Source: Clostridiales bacterium
GTDB taxonomy: Bacteria > Bacillota > Clostridia > UBA1381
Reading direction: 5' to 3'
Length of the DNA: 52,680 bases
NCBI GenBank assembly: GCA_029226065.1
Contig: JAQXXM010000018.1
Coordinates: 1 to 52,680, forward strand
Shown here: positions 33,244 through 40,987 of the stretch, one piece after another
Position numbering within the stretch: the stretch's first letter is position 1
Layout: each line of letters begins with the position of its first letter
The notes under the pieces: model-generated
What the model saw: the letters and a program-made list of their open reading frames with translations, nothing else
What the model was told of the DNA's origin: nothing
The model's database searches: none
Position numbers and translations under genes: made by a program

Positions 33244-34254
33244 TTAACGGTTTGTAAGCTCGGTTATGTTATTTATCTTAATTGATATAGTTCCGTCCTC
33301 ATTTGTAATAAGCTCCATAAATTCAGGATTTTTATAATGCTCGGGCGGAAATGACAGTTCAACGCCCGTATTTGTGGTAAGCTTAATATTCTCGGTCATT
33401 TTCTTCGTTATGTACTTATTTACCTCTACCTTTTCAGGCACTCCTGCTTTTTCCATTTTTTCTACAAACTCGTCACGTACAGACGGCATACCCTCAAACA
33501 CCTTATCAGCAACCTTATGAGTATCTATATACTCATAATTTTCCTCCTCTATACTCTCTGTTACGTATTCCTTTATTCTTGCACGTGTTTCAAGCTGGTC
33601 GGCGCCGTTTTCAAGTGCTACTTTTTTTGCAATACGTGTTACAGTATTTGCACTTTCCCTTGGTGATATTTCATATTCGCACTCAAGGAGCAGTTCTGCT
33701 ATGATGTCGACTGTCTCGCCGTCTATCTTACTGTTTTTACCCAGATACTCAATCTTTTTTGTATCAAGATCTATAAATGCACACTCGCTTAGCTTATTTG
33801 TAAGTGATGGCAAAATTGCGTAGTGGTTTATTATATTGTTTCTGACCTTGCCTTCGTTCTGTACTACAGCGTGGGTAAAGCCTGTCTTATTATCACACTT
33901 CAAAAGCCCGAAAATCCTTGAGTCATTTGATACGAACTCCACAGCTATTAAATCACAGGCTTTTGGTTCTTCGCTTGATGAGATAGCATCATACAAGCGC
34001 TCTGCGGCGTTTTTCGACAAATCCGTAAAGCTTATATCTCCGTTGTTATACTGTTCTATTTTAGCCTTGAATCCGCTTGTTTCTTTGAAATCAGCCTTTC
34101 TTAGTGCGGCTGATTCATACAACTTTTCAATATGTGTTGTGATAAATGTGTTTATCTGTGCATCGCTTATATCTAACATTTCATCAGAAAACACTCCCAC
34201 ACCTGAATTTATATCAAGAATATGCAATATTGCATTTTTTAATCCTACTATCAT
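33244..34254 (-). CDS. Nucleoid-associated protein, NdpA/YejK family
   Basis: 336 residues of the 37-kDa nucleoid-associated family. Diagnostic parts are the N-terminal ILHILDINSGVGVFSDEML, a central FGLLKCDNKTGFTHAV strand pair, ILPSLTNKLSECAFIDLDT, and a C-terminal region (GVELSFPPEHYKNPEFMEL). The family binds DNA in Gram-negatives, where it was described; its role in Clostridia is undefined. It follows the SLH-hydrolase gene by 29 bases and is the last gene of the operon that starts at 39159. AAAGGAG precedes ATG 34254. Confidence 0.85.
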   Translation of the reverse strand: MIVGLKNAILHILDINSGVGVFSDEMLDISDAQINTFITTHIEKLYESAALRKADFKETSGFKAKIEQYNNGDISFTDLSKNAAERLYDAISSSEEPKACDLIAVEFVSNDSRIFGLLKCDNKTGFTHAVVQNEGKVRNNIINHYAILPSLTNKLSECAFIDLDTKKIEYLGKNSKIDGETVDIIAELLLECEYEISPRESANTVTRIAKKVALENGADQLETRARIKEYVTESIEEENYEYIDTHKVADKVFEGMPSVRDEFVEKMEKAGVPEKVEVNKYITKKMTENIKLTTNTGVELSFPPEHYKNPEFMELITNEDGTISIKINNITELTNR

Positions 34255-34283
34255 ATTAAACCATTAACTCCTTTCAAACTTGC

Positions 34284-35639
34284 TTAATTCAAAAAATCAT
34301 ATACTGTCTTTGACAAATCCGTAAACTTGACTATTTGTCCGTAGGCATTTTCCAAGCTGTCACCGATTATTACAAGTATGTATGTACCGCTCGGTGCATA
34401 CACAATTGCCGCATCACCCTGCATATAATCAAGCTCTCCCGTTTTATTGGCAACTGTCACTCCATCAGGCACTCCTGACGGAATTTTTTGGACGTGTTGC
34501 TGTTGTTTAAGCAGTGACAGTATTTTCCCCGACATTTCTTCATTTACAATATCGCCGTTAATGATACGTCTTAAATACATTCCGCAGTCATTTACCGATG
34601 TAAAGTTGTAGTTTTTATGACTACCCTGATAAAATTGTCCTGTATCAATAAAACCTGCGACATTTGCAACCTTTGTAACCTCCTGCATACCTCTTGAATA
34701 ACTGCCGCCTATTGATTTTGCGAGATATTTCCACGCATCGTTGTCGCTGTATATAATCATTTTGTACAATTCATTATCAATTGTTTCAGTTTCTGCCATT
34801 ACGCCGTCTGCAATTTTCTGATACACCGTCTGTGCCACAAAAAGCTTTATAAGGCTTGCCGAATATACCTGGTGGCTGTTTATCGAAATTGTTTTGCCTG
34901 TATTTATATCCTCAAAATACAGCGACCAATCCCCCTGCCATGCAGACATTTTCTCGTTTAGCGTTGTTTCAAGAACTGCATAATCAGGTATTTTTATTTT
35001 AAGTCTTTCCGACGGCTCAAGATACATCGAAATAAGCTTTACCGCCTCACCCCTTGTAAGTATTTTATCAGGCTCATACGCTAAAGCTATGCTTTTATCA
35101 AGTGTTATACCGAGGTTATACATCATAATCACTTCATCTGCATATTTATACATTTCCTCATCAGGCAAAAACTCGGCATTGTTTAAAAGCTCTCCGTCTT
35201 TTGCAAGAGATGATATTGAAAATGCCATCTGCTCACGGCTTACAGGCTCACTGCCACAGGGCATAGACTCATCCCACAATTTATACTTTATTGCCCTTTT
35301 TATGTAGTTTTCACTCTGGTTGGGGTTATAGTGAGGGAAGGAAATATCTATTCCCTTTTTATCTTCATACAGGTTCACTACAGCGTATGCCGCCTCACAC
35401 GCTGAAAATGGCTCATCCACGCCGTATTTTCCGTCTATTCCGCCAATTATAATGCCTTTTTCATACAAAGCGATTATATCTGCGCTGTTTTCCATATCAA
35501 CGTCGCTCCATACAGGGAACAACGTCTCATCGTCCTTTTTTGTACTTTGCGGTATAATGGCAGTTATTCCTGCAAATATTACCGCTAAAATTGCCAGAAA
35601 TCTGAAAAATACTGCTGTACTGTGCCTCACTGTTTTCAT
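34284..35639 (-). CDS. SLH-domain serine hydrolase, class A beta-lactamase-like
   Basis: 451 residues. A signal anchor (about 11-30) is followed by S-layer homology repeats (about 45-95, 105-150, 158-210) and a class A beta-lactamase/transpeptidase-fold domain (about 225-450). Serine active-site motifs are intact: SLIK at 262-265, SDN at 298-300, KTG at 399-401. SLH repeats would hold it on secondary wall polymers. It may be a D-Ala-D-Ala hydrolase or an esterase rather than a resistance enzyme; I could not find a clear general-base Glu as in true class A enzymes. Its ATG overlaps the recD2 stop (ATGA). Confidence 0.87.
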   Translation of the reverse strand: MKTVRHSTAVFFRFLAILAVIFAGITAIIPQSTKKDDETLFPVWSDVDMENSADIIALYEKGIIIGGIDGKYGVDEPFSACEAAYAVVNLYEDKKGIDISFPHYNPNQSENYIKRAIKYKLWDESMPCGSEPVSREQMAFSISSLAKDGELLNNAEFLPDEEMYKYADEVIMMYNLGITLDKSIALAYEPDKILTRGEAVKLISMYLEPSERLKIKIPDYAVLETTLNEKMSAWQGDWSLYFEDINTGKTISINSHQVYSASLIKLFVAQTVYQKIADGVMAETETIDNELYKMIIYSDNDAWKYLAKSIGGSYSRGMQEVTKVANVAGFIDTGQFYQGSHKNYNFTSVNDCGMYLRRIINGDIVNEEMSGKILSLLKQQQHVQKIPSGVPDGVTVANKTGELDYMQGDAAIVYAPSGTYILVIIGDSLENAYGQIVKFTDLSKTVYDFLN

Positions 35640-37849
35640 CTCTTTTCCTTTAATAATCTCTCACATAATCCCGTAAATCGTTTCGTATATGAATTATTGT
35701 GTATCATACTGTCTATTACACGCTCGTTTCCTACAAGTATAACCATAGTTTTTGCTCTGGTTATTGCAGTGTAAAACAGATTTTTTGTCATTAGCATCGG
35801 CATATACGAAAACACAGGTATTATTACATATCCAAACTCACTGCCCTGACTTTTATGGACAGTTATTGCGTAAGCAAGATCAATATCCTCAACGTCTATA
35901 AACGGATACTCAACGACTTTTCCGTCATCAAAAGTTATTACCATATACCGTTCCTGTTCGTGTATTGAATTAATAACGCCCATATCTCCGTTATATATAC
36001 CCATACCTGCCTCACCGTTTGCAGTGGTGTATTCCATATCATAGTTATTGCGTGTCTGCATAACCTTGTCTCCTTCACGGAATACGGTTTGAGAATATTT
36101 ATATTCTTTTTTCGTATTGCACGGTGGATTTATGCCTAACTGCAACTGTTTATTAAGCTCTATCGTTCCTGTTATACCTTTTTTTGTAGGCGAAAGCACC
36201 TGGATATCTGTCATTGGATTTATACTGTATGTGTTTGGCAAACGCCTTGAATACAGCTCCGTGACGGTCACTGCAACCTCCTGTGCAGTGTTACGACGCA
36301 TAAAAAAGAAATCACGTGTTCTGTCTTTTAGCTCCGGCATTTCACCGTTATTTATCTTGTGTGCATTAAGTATTATTAGACTCTCCTCCGACTGTCGGAA
36401 AATATCGGTTAGTTTAACGGTGGGAACCGTTTCTGACTCTATTATATCCCTCAGAACGTTTCCTGCACCTACAGACGGAAGCTGATCGCTGTCGCCTGAC
36501 AGAATTATTCTGCCGCCCGGCTTTACGGCACGTAAAAACGATGCCATAAGTGATGTATCCACCATACTTGCCTCATCTAATATTATAACATCACTGTCAA
36601 GAGGATGCTCCTCATCATAAGTAAATATATGGGTATTGCCCATCATCTGCGCGCCTAACAGACGGTGCATTGTTTTCGCCTCATAGCCCGTAAGCTGTGT
36701 CATACGCTTTGCGGCACGGCCTGTAGGTGCTGTCAACGCCACTTTAATGTTAAGTCCTCGCATTATAGTTATTATTGCATTGATAGTTGTGGTTTTACCT
36801 GTACCAGGTCCGCCCGTAAGTATCATCAGTCCTGATGAGAGTGCAGTCACAACAGCATCACGCTGTTTCTTTGCAAGCTTAATATCGTGCTCCTGCTCGA
36901 ATTTGTCAACCTCAGTCTCTGCACAGCTTGCGCTTATTGCATATCTGCTCTCTGACTGCGTAATTTTATATATTCTTTCTGCAATATACTTTTCATCGTG
37001 ATACGTTCCGTAAAGATACAATACTTCCGTATTATCTACAGTGTCGGATATTATATCACGCTCCGCTAAAAGCTCCGAAACTGCATTTTCCGCCTCAATA
37101 TCTGTTATACCAAGATTGTATACGGTATGCTCTATCAATAAATCTTTTGGCATATATACGTGTCCGTTTGTATATGATGCGTCACGCAGGAAATATTTAA
37201 GTCCTGACTTTATGCGTTCAGGACTGTTTTTAGGTATCCCTAAATTATACGCAACCATATCTGCGGTTTTAAAGCTTATTCCGTCGACGGAGTTTGCAAG
37301 TGAATACGGATTTTCTTTTATCACATTGACAGAATTGTTACCGAATATTTTATGTATTCTTATTGCCGTATTGGCACTAATATTGTACTGTTGCAGAAAC
37401 ATTACAATATTCTGCACACTCCGCTGTTCGTTAAAGGAATTACAGATTTTCTTAGCTCTTTCTTTGCCAATTCCCTTAATCTTTGCCACTCGCTCACATT
37501 CGTTTGTAAGCACATCAAAAACCGACTCACCAAACTCATCATAAAGCTTATTTGCCGTTGCCTCACGTACACCCTTAATCACACCCGAGGAAAGGTATCG
37601 TATGATAGCTGTCTTTTCCGAGGGCATTATTGTCTCGTACAGCTCCACCTTGAACTGCTCGCCGTATTCGGGATGAATTACCCAATCTCCCGTAAGTGAT
37701 GCTTCATCACCCGGCCTTATTGTCGGCATATAGCCTACAGCAAAGAAGTTCCCCTCCTCCTGGGAGGTGACGTTGCATATAACGTAGCCATTATCGGGGT
37801 TTTGGTACACTATGCTGTCTACCGTACAAGCTATAACTATTCTACTCAT
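35636..37849 (-). CDS. recD2: RecD2-type ATP-dependent DNA helicase
   Basis: 737 residues, superfamily 1B 5'-3' helicase independent of RecBC. N-terminal OB-like and helix-hairpin-helix regions (about 1-290) precede the motor with Walker A GGPGTGKT at 346-353, IILDEAS (motif II) and a C-terminal motif VHKSQGSEF. The frame is open upstream to 37987, but that part overlaps the neighbouring gene and is non-homologous; ATG 37849 gives MSRIVIACTVD, the usual start. ATG overlaps the decarboxylase stop by ATGA, and the recD2 stop overlaps the next start in the same way, a tightly coupled operon. Confidence 0.95.
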   Translation of the reverse strand: MSRIVIACTVDSIVYQNPDNGYVICNVTSQEEGNFFAVGYMPTIRPGDEASLTGDWVIHPEYGEQFKVELYETIMPSEKTAIIRYLSSGVIKGVREATANKLYDEFGESVFDVLTNECERVAKIKGIGKERAKKICNSFNEQRSVQNIVMFLQQYNISANTAIRIHKIFGNNSVNVIKENPYSLANSVDGISFKTADMVAYNLGIPKNSPERIKSGLKYFLRDASYTNGHVYMPKDLLIEHTVYNLGITDIEAENAVSELLAERDIISDTVDNTEVLYLYGTYHDEKYIAERIYKITQSESRYAISASCAETEVDKFEQEHDIKLAKKQRDAVVTALSSGLMILTGGPGTGKTTTINAIITIMRGLNIKVALTAPTGRAAKRMTQLTGYEAKTMHRLLGAQMMGNTHIFTYDEEHPLDSDVIILDEASMVDTSLMASFLRAVKPGGRIILSGDSDQLPSVGAGNVLRDIIESETVPTVKLTDIFRQSEESLIILNAHKINNGEMPELKDRTRDFFFMRRNTAQEVAVTVTELYSRRLPNTYSINPMTDIQVLSPTKKGITGTIELNKQLQLGINPPCNTKKEYKYSQTVFREGDKVMQTRNNYDMEYTTANGEAGMGIYNGDMGVINSIHEQERYMVITFDDGKVVEYPFIDVEDIDLAYAITVHKSQGSEFGYVIIPVFSYMPMLMTKNLFYTAITRAKTMVILVGNERVIDSMIHNNSYTKRFTGLCERLLKEKR

Positions 37850-39159
37850 ATTATCACTTCTATTGTTCCGGCGTTTAATCCGTTTATTTTCGCTCCCATA
37901 TTTTCTAATTCGGATATATATTCTATCTCCTGATGTCCTATTCTCTGACCCATAACAATAATTGCAGTACCGGGAGGATACATACATGCGGTAACCGCAG
38001 ACACTCTCCCCTCTGCATCACACAGCCTGATGCGTTCTGTCCTTGCAAACATTCCGTTTTGCGGTTCTATAATTCCCGCTGGGCATTTCGGTTTTATAAG
38101 TTCTTTGTTTTCTGTTTTTACATCAAGATTTTCCGTAATTTTAAGTAATGCGTGATAAAGACTTATAAAGTCGGAATGACGGTTTTGCAGTGTTGCAATA
38201 AGTATGATATTTGATGCATCAGCCATTTCGACGTCTATACAATAGCGTTCGGAAAGCATTTTATCCACTTCAAATCCTGTTATATTATAATTTTTAAAAT
38301 TAAGCACTATTCTTGTAGCATCATCATTTTTAAGAACGCAAATCTCTGTACGCTCACCTATCACCCTTTTAAATTGCACACATTCATTTATTATGTCACT
38401 GTAATCACATTCGCAAAGAGAAGCTCTTGCAAAGTCAGCAGATGCAGCTATTATATATGACGGACTTGATGTGTGTACAGCACAAATACAGCGTTTTATG
38501 CGTGATATATCCACCCTGTCGGTACATATATGCAAATATGACGCACCTGTGAATGCATTAAGCGTTTTATGTGCGCTGTGGCATACTATGTCCGCACCCT
38601 GTACCGCCGCCGACTGCGGCAATCCGTATTTACCCAAAAAATGAGCGCCGTGTGCCTCATCGACAAGAAGCGGTATACCTTTATTTCGGCAAATGTGCGA
38701 TATCTGCTGTATGTCTTTTGTCACTCCGTAATAGTTCGGTGACGTAACAAGCACAGCTGATACACCGTCAGTATCTAATTCTTGAAAGCTGTCTGTTAAT
38801 TTAAGTCTTATTCCTGCAACGGCACATATATTGATAACGCTGATGTGGCAGTCCGAACTCGCAAGAAGCGTGTCACCCGCATTTAGTACGCCCAATATCA
38901 TTGCCTGTATACAAGACGTAGAACCACAGGTCAAGATAAAGCTTTCCCGAGTCTGATACAGCTTGCTTAAAAGTCTGTTCGCTTTTGCAGTCGTTGGGTT
39001 GTCAAAATCTAATAAATTCAGGGTTTCCGACAGTTCCGTAACATCGCATATACAGGGATTTATCGTAAGAGTGCGCATATTTTTATGTCCCGGCATTGCA
39101 AAGGATATTCTGTTTTGATTATGATATTCAGTTAGCTTTTCATAAATCGGTATATCCAT
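37846..39159 (-). CDS. Orn/Lys/Arg decarboxylase-fold PLP protein (YaaO/SpeA-like)
   Basis: 437 residues, fold type I PLP enzyme. Key features: AMPGHK near 21-26, DVTEL, CGSTS near 78-82 for phosphate binding, DEAHGAHF at 167-174, and the Schiff-base Lys198 in SAHKTL. The segment that usually reads R-N-x-H-K-S in this family is SDCHIS here (102-107), a divergence at the cofactor site. Substrate (Arg, Lys or Orn) is not readable. Agmatine from Arg would feed the speB operon 4 kb away, which is an inference. First gene of the recD2 operon. Confidence 0.85.
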   Translation of the reverse strand: MDIPIYEKLTEYHNQNRISFAMPGHKNMRTLTINPCICDVTELSETLNLLDFDNPTTAKANRLLSKLYQTRESFILTCGSTSCIQAMILGVLNAGDTLLASSDCHISVINICAVAGIRLKLTDSFQELDTDGVSAVLVTSPNYYGVTKDIQQISHICRNKGIPLLVDEAHGAHFLGKYGLPQSAAVQGADIVCHSAHKTLNAFTGASYLHICTDRVDISRIKRCICAVHTSSPSYIIAASADFARASLCECDYSDIINECVQFKRVIGERTEICVLKNDDATRIVLNFKNYNITGFEVDKMLSERYCIDVEMADASNIILIATLQNRHSDFISLYHALLKITENLDVKTENKELIKPKCPAGIIEPQNGMFARTERIRLCDAEGRVSAVTACMYPPGTAIIVMGQRIGHQEIEYISELENMGAKINGLNAGTIEVII

Positions 39160-39185
39160 TACAGCACCCCATTCCCATAATATCT

Positions 39186-39214
39186 ATTATACAAAAAAAT
39201 AACGTAAATGTAAA
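39186..39214 (-). promoter_or_regulatory. Sigma-A promoter of the decarboxylase-recD2 operon
   Basis: Minus strand: -35 TTTACA (39209-39214), 17-base spacer, -10 TATAAT (39186-39191). The leader is only about 20 bases, with GGGGTG before ATG 39159. Confidence 0.75.
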
Positions 39215-39266
39215 GTGTTTTTTTGACTCAAAAGGCTTAAAAAAAGCTGTTGCAAAACTACAACAG

Positions 39267-39338
39267 CCTGTAGGTGTTTATTAATTCTCGCCAAATGGTC
39301 AGTAGTCTTAAGGCGGTCGGTGCTGTTTTCTCCTACAG
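39267..39338. repeat. Modular palindromic element, copy C1
   Basis: Outer arms CCTGTAGG (39267-39274) and CCTACAG (39332-39338) enclose about 57 bases including the exact core CGGTCGGTGCTGTTTT at 39314-39329, next to the right arm as in the other copies. It is shorter than copies B and D and lacks the AGCGTAGTAGT palindrome. Confidence 0.7.
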
Positions 39339-39343
39339 AGCGA

Positions 39344-39481
39344 GGGATGCGGCAAAATAGTGCAGAACGAACGAAAATCGCCGAGTAGCATAGCTACGAG
39401 GGTTATCACGAACTGTACTCAGGTACGTGAGTGACGTTTTTCGTTCGTAGCACAGCGGTCGGTGCTGTTTTGCTACATCCC
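39344..39481. repeat. Modular palindromic element, copy C2
   Basis: Left arm begins GGGATGCGGCAAAATAG (39344), right arm ends GCTACATCCC (39481); core CGGTCGGTGCTGTTTT at 39456-39471. The interior differs from B and D: ACGAACGAAAA pairs with TTTTCGTTCGT, and GTAGCATAGCTAC forms an inner hairpin. The right end lies 4 bases beyond the stop of the minus-strand gene ending at 39486. Confidence 0.85.
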
Positions 39482-39485
39482 GATT

Positions 39486-40706
39486 TTATTTGTCGTCTGA
39501 TGAGAACAGTACCCATAGAAGTATAAATAGACCTATAAGCACTCCGCCACCTATAAGTGCAAGAGGCTTCCTCAATGACGGTGAAATCATCTGCGGTACG
39601 TCAAGCGGTTTTTCCACATCAAGCTTATTCACCTTTATAAACGGCTCGCTCTTAAGCTCCATTCCGCCTGATTTTTCAAGCACAAGCTTGTTTTTCATAT
39701 ATGCTTTTTTAATGCTGTCAAGCTCGGTATCGGAAAACGGTATGCAGTCATTGCGTACATTCAAAATCTGATAATCGTCCGTAACCTTATCGGTACGTCG
39801 TAAAACTGTACTGTTATAGAAGCATAAATCCGTACTGTAACGTACGTAGTACAGCTCGTCACCCAAGTCATATATATTCGTTATTGCGTTGAACTTTCCA
39901 TTGCCGTTGTGTCTGTTTACGGCAAGTGAATATTCCGCCATTGTTGAATAATTGCCTATATCAAAGGTCTCGGTAAATTCCGCAGTACGTGACAGAACAC
40001 GTGAGAGTTTTTCATGCTCGTCATTCGTTATATCGCCAAGAATGTCGGTATAGCCAACATTTTGTGCCGCACCATCCTTTAATAACGAGAAAAATATTGA
40101 AAGATTGCCATTAAAATTAGAAATATCCACCTCGGGGTGCAGATATTTCGACGTAAAGCTTACAACACCAAACAACAGTTTCTGTCCAGGTGGCTCTACA
40201 CGCATAAACGCATCATTTTCAATTACTGTATAATACTCCTCCGATACAAGATCATTGCCCATATATCTGTTAAATACAACGTATCTGTAATCTCCGCCTT
40301 CGGCGAGTGCAATTTCTGCTATTTCTCCGTCTTGTGTCTTTAAAGGCTCTTTTACGGTTGTTACAATTTTTGCAGACCGTTCCTCGGCATCGTATCTATA
40401 TATATCTACCGATATAGAATTGGTGTTACCATCTGTATAGAACATCACAAGACATGGCTCAACAGCATTTTCAAAATTAACAAGGTCTGCATAAAACACG
40501 CCTGTAGGGCAAGTTGTAGATATATCTATATATCCGTCACTATTTTCGGTGGAAAGAGTTCCGCAATTTGACATAGCGGAATTAAGCGTATATGCATAGG
40601 CACTCGACCACACTTTATCTTTAGCATACACTGAGGGAATAATCATAGAAGCGACTATAAATAACGCACAAAAAACAGACATAATCCGCATTAACTGTCT
40701 TTTCAT
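39486..40706 (-). CDS. Secreted membrane-anchored protein of unknown function
   Basis: 406 residues from ATG 40706, preceded by GGGGAGGGG; the frame continues upstream to 40742 but without signal-peptide character. Signal peptide about 1-28 with a cleavage-like VYA/KD site, a ~345-residue strand-rich extracellular region with paired cysteines (CGTL, CPTG), and a C-terminal membrane span (about 382-402) followed by a short acidic tail SSDDK. I recognise no family. Type I topology suggests an envelope sensor or scaffold. Monocistronic, with its own promoter and repeat copies C1/C2 at its 3' end. Confidence 0.78.
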   Translation of the reverse strand: MKRQLMRIMSVFCALFIVASMIIPSVYAKDKVWSSAYAYTLNSAMSNCGTLSTENSDGYIDISTTCPTGVFYADLVNFENAVEPCLVMFYTDGNTNSISVDIYRYDAEERSAKIVTTVKEPLKTQDGEIAEIALAEGGDYRYVVFNRYMGNDLVSEEYYTVIENDAFMRVEPPGQKLLFGVVSFTSKYLHPEVDISNFNGNLSIFFSLLKDGAAQNVGYTDILGDITNDEHEKLSRVLSRTAEFTETFDIGNYSTMAEYSLAVNRHNGNGKFNAITNIYDLGDELYYVRYSTDLCFYNSTVLRRTDKVTDDYQILNVRNDCIPFSDTELDSIKKAYMKNKLVLEKSGGMELKSEPFIKVNKLDVEKPLDVPQMISPSLRKPLALIGGGVLIGLFILLWVLFSSDDK

Positions 40707-40728
40707 CGCATTCCCCTCCCCCATCATA

Positions 40729-40740
40729 GTATACGTATAC
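40729..40740. promoter_or_regulatory. Perfect 12-bp palindrome near the transcription start
   Basis: GTATACGTATAC lies directly downstream of the -10 element at 40747-40752 and upstream of the GGGGAGGGG ribosome site. Its position over the expected start site would suit an operator. No regulator is assigned. Confidence 0.5.
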
Positions 40741-40746
40741 ACACAT

Positions 40747-40775
40747 ATTATATTACTTTATGTATTACAATTCAA
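40747..40775 (-). promoter_or_regulatory. Sigma-A promoter of the secreted protein gene
   Basis: Minus strand: -35 TTGAAT (40770-40775), 17-base spacer, -10 TATAAT (40747-40752). Predicted start near 40740, inside or beside the GTATACGTATAC palindrome. Confidence 0.72.
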
Positions 40776-40850
40776 CGTTTTTCGACTTAATTATCTATGA
40801 CATATACTTTACAATTGTTACATTATGTGGAGATACATACAAAAATAAGG

Positions 40851-40985
40851 GGGGATGTAAAAAAGTCAAAAAGCCCTACGGGTATGCAAAAACATAGCGT
40901 AGCAGTCAGCAAAACTACTACGCTATAAAAAGTCTAACTTTTGGGGGTCACATCACAACGGTCGGTGCTGTTTTTTTACAGCCCC
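40851..40985. repeat. Modular palindromic element, copy D
   Basis: Outer arms GGGGATGTAAAAAA (from 40851) and TTTTTTACAGCCCC (to 40985); core CGGTCGGTGCTGTTTT at 40959-40974. The inner palindrome TAGCGTAGCAGT ... ACTACTACGCTA (about 40894-40926) is shared with copy B but inverted relative to the core. Right end is 2 bases beyond the nspC stop. On the minus strand the structure is followed by CCTTATTTTTG, so it may also terminate nspC transcription. Confidence 0.88.
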
Positions 40986-40987
40986 AT

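Larger units (their letters stand above)
39160..39485. other. Intergenic region dominated by palindromic repeats
   Basis: 326 bases without a gene. It contains the decarboxylase promoter (39186-39214), a terminator-like hairpin (AGCTGTTGCA ... ACAACAGC, about 39245-39267), and a tandem pair of the modular repeat (39267-39338 and 39344-39481) reaching to 4 bases from the stop of the next gene. Confidence 0.8.

Noticed and set aside
37850-37987. 46-residue N-terminal extension of RecD2
   Set aside because: It overlaps the end of the decarboxylase gene, is Arg/Asn/Tyr-rich with no family similarity, and ATG 37849 gives the normal N-terminus.
21418-40985. Insertion sequence remnants
   Set aside because: The elements carry no coding frame and no transposase exists in the window. 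A non-autonomous element mobilised from elsewhere is still possible and is treated under findings.
39160-40987. CRISPR array suggested by repeated cores
   Set aside because: The repeated units are few, unevenly spaced and palindromic over their whole length; there is no regular spacer pattern and no cas gene.
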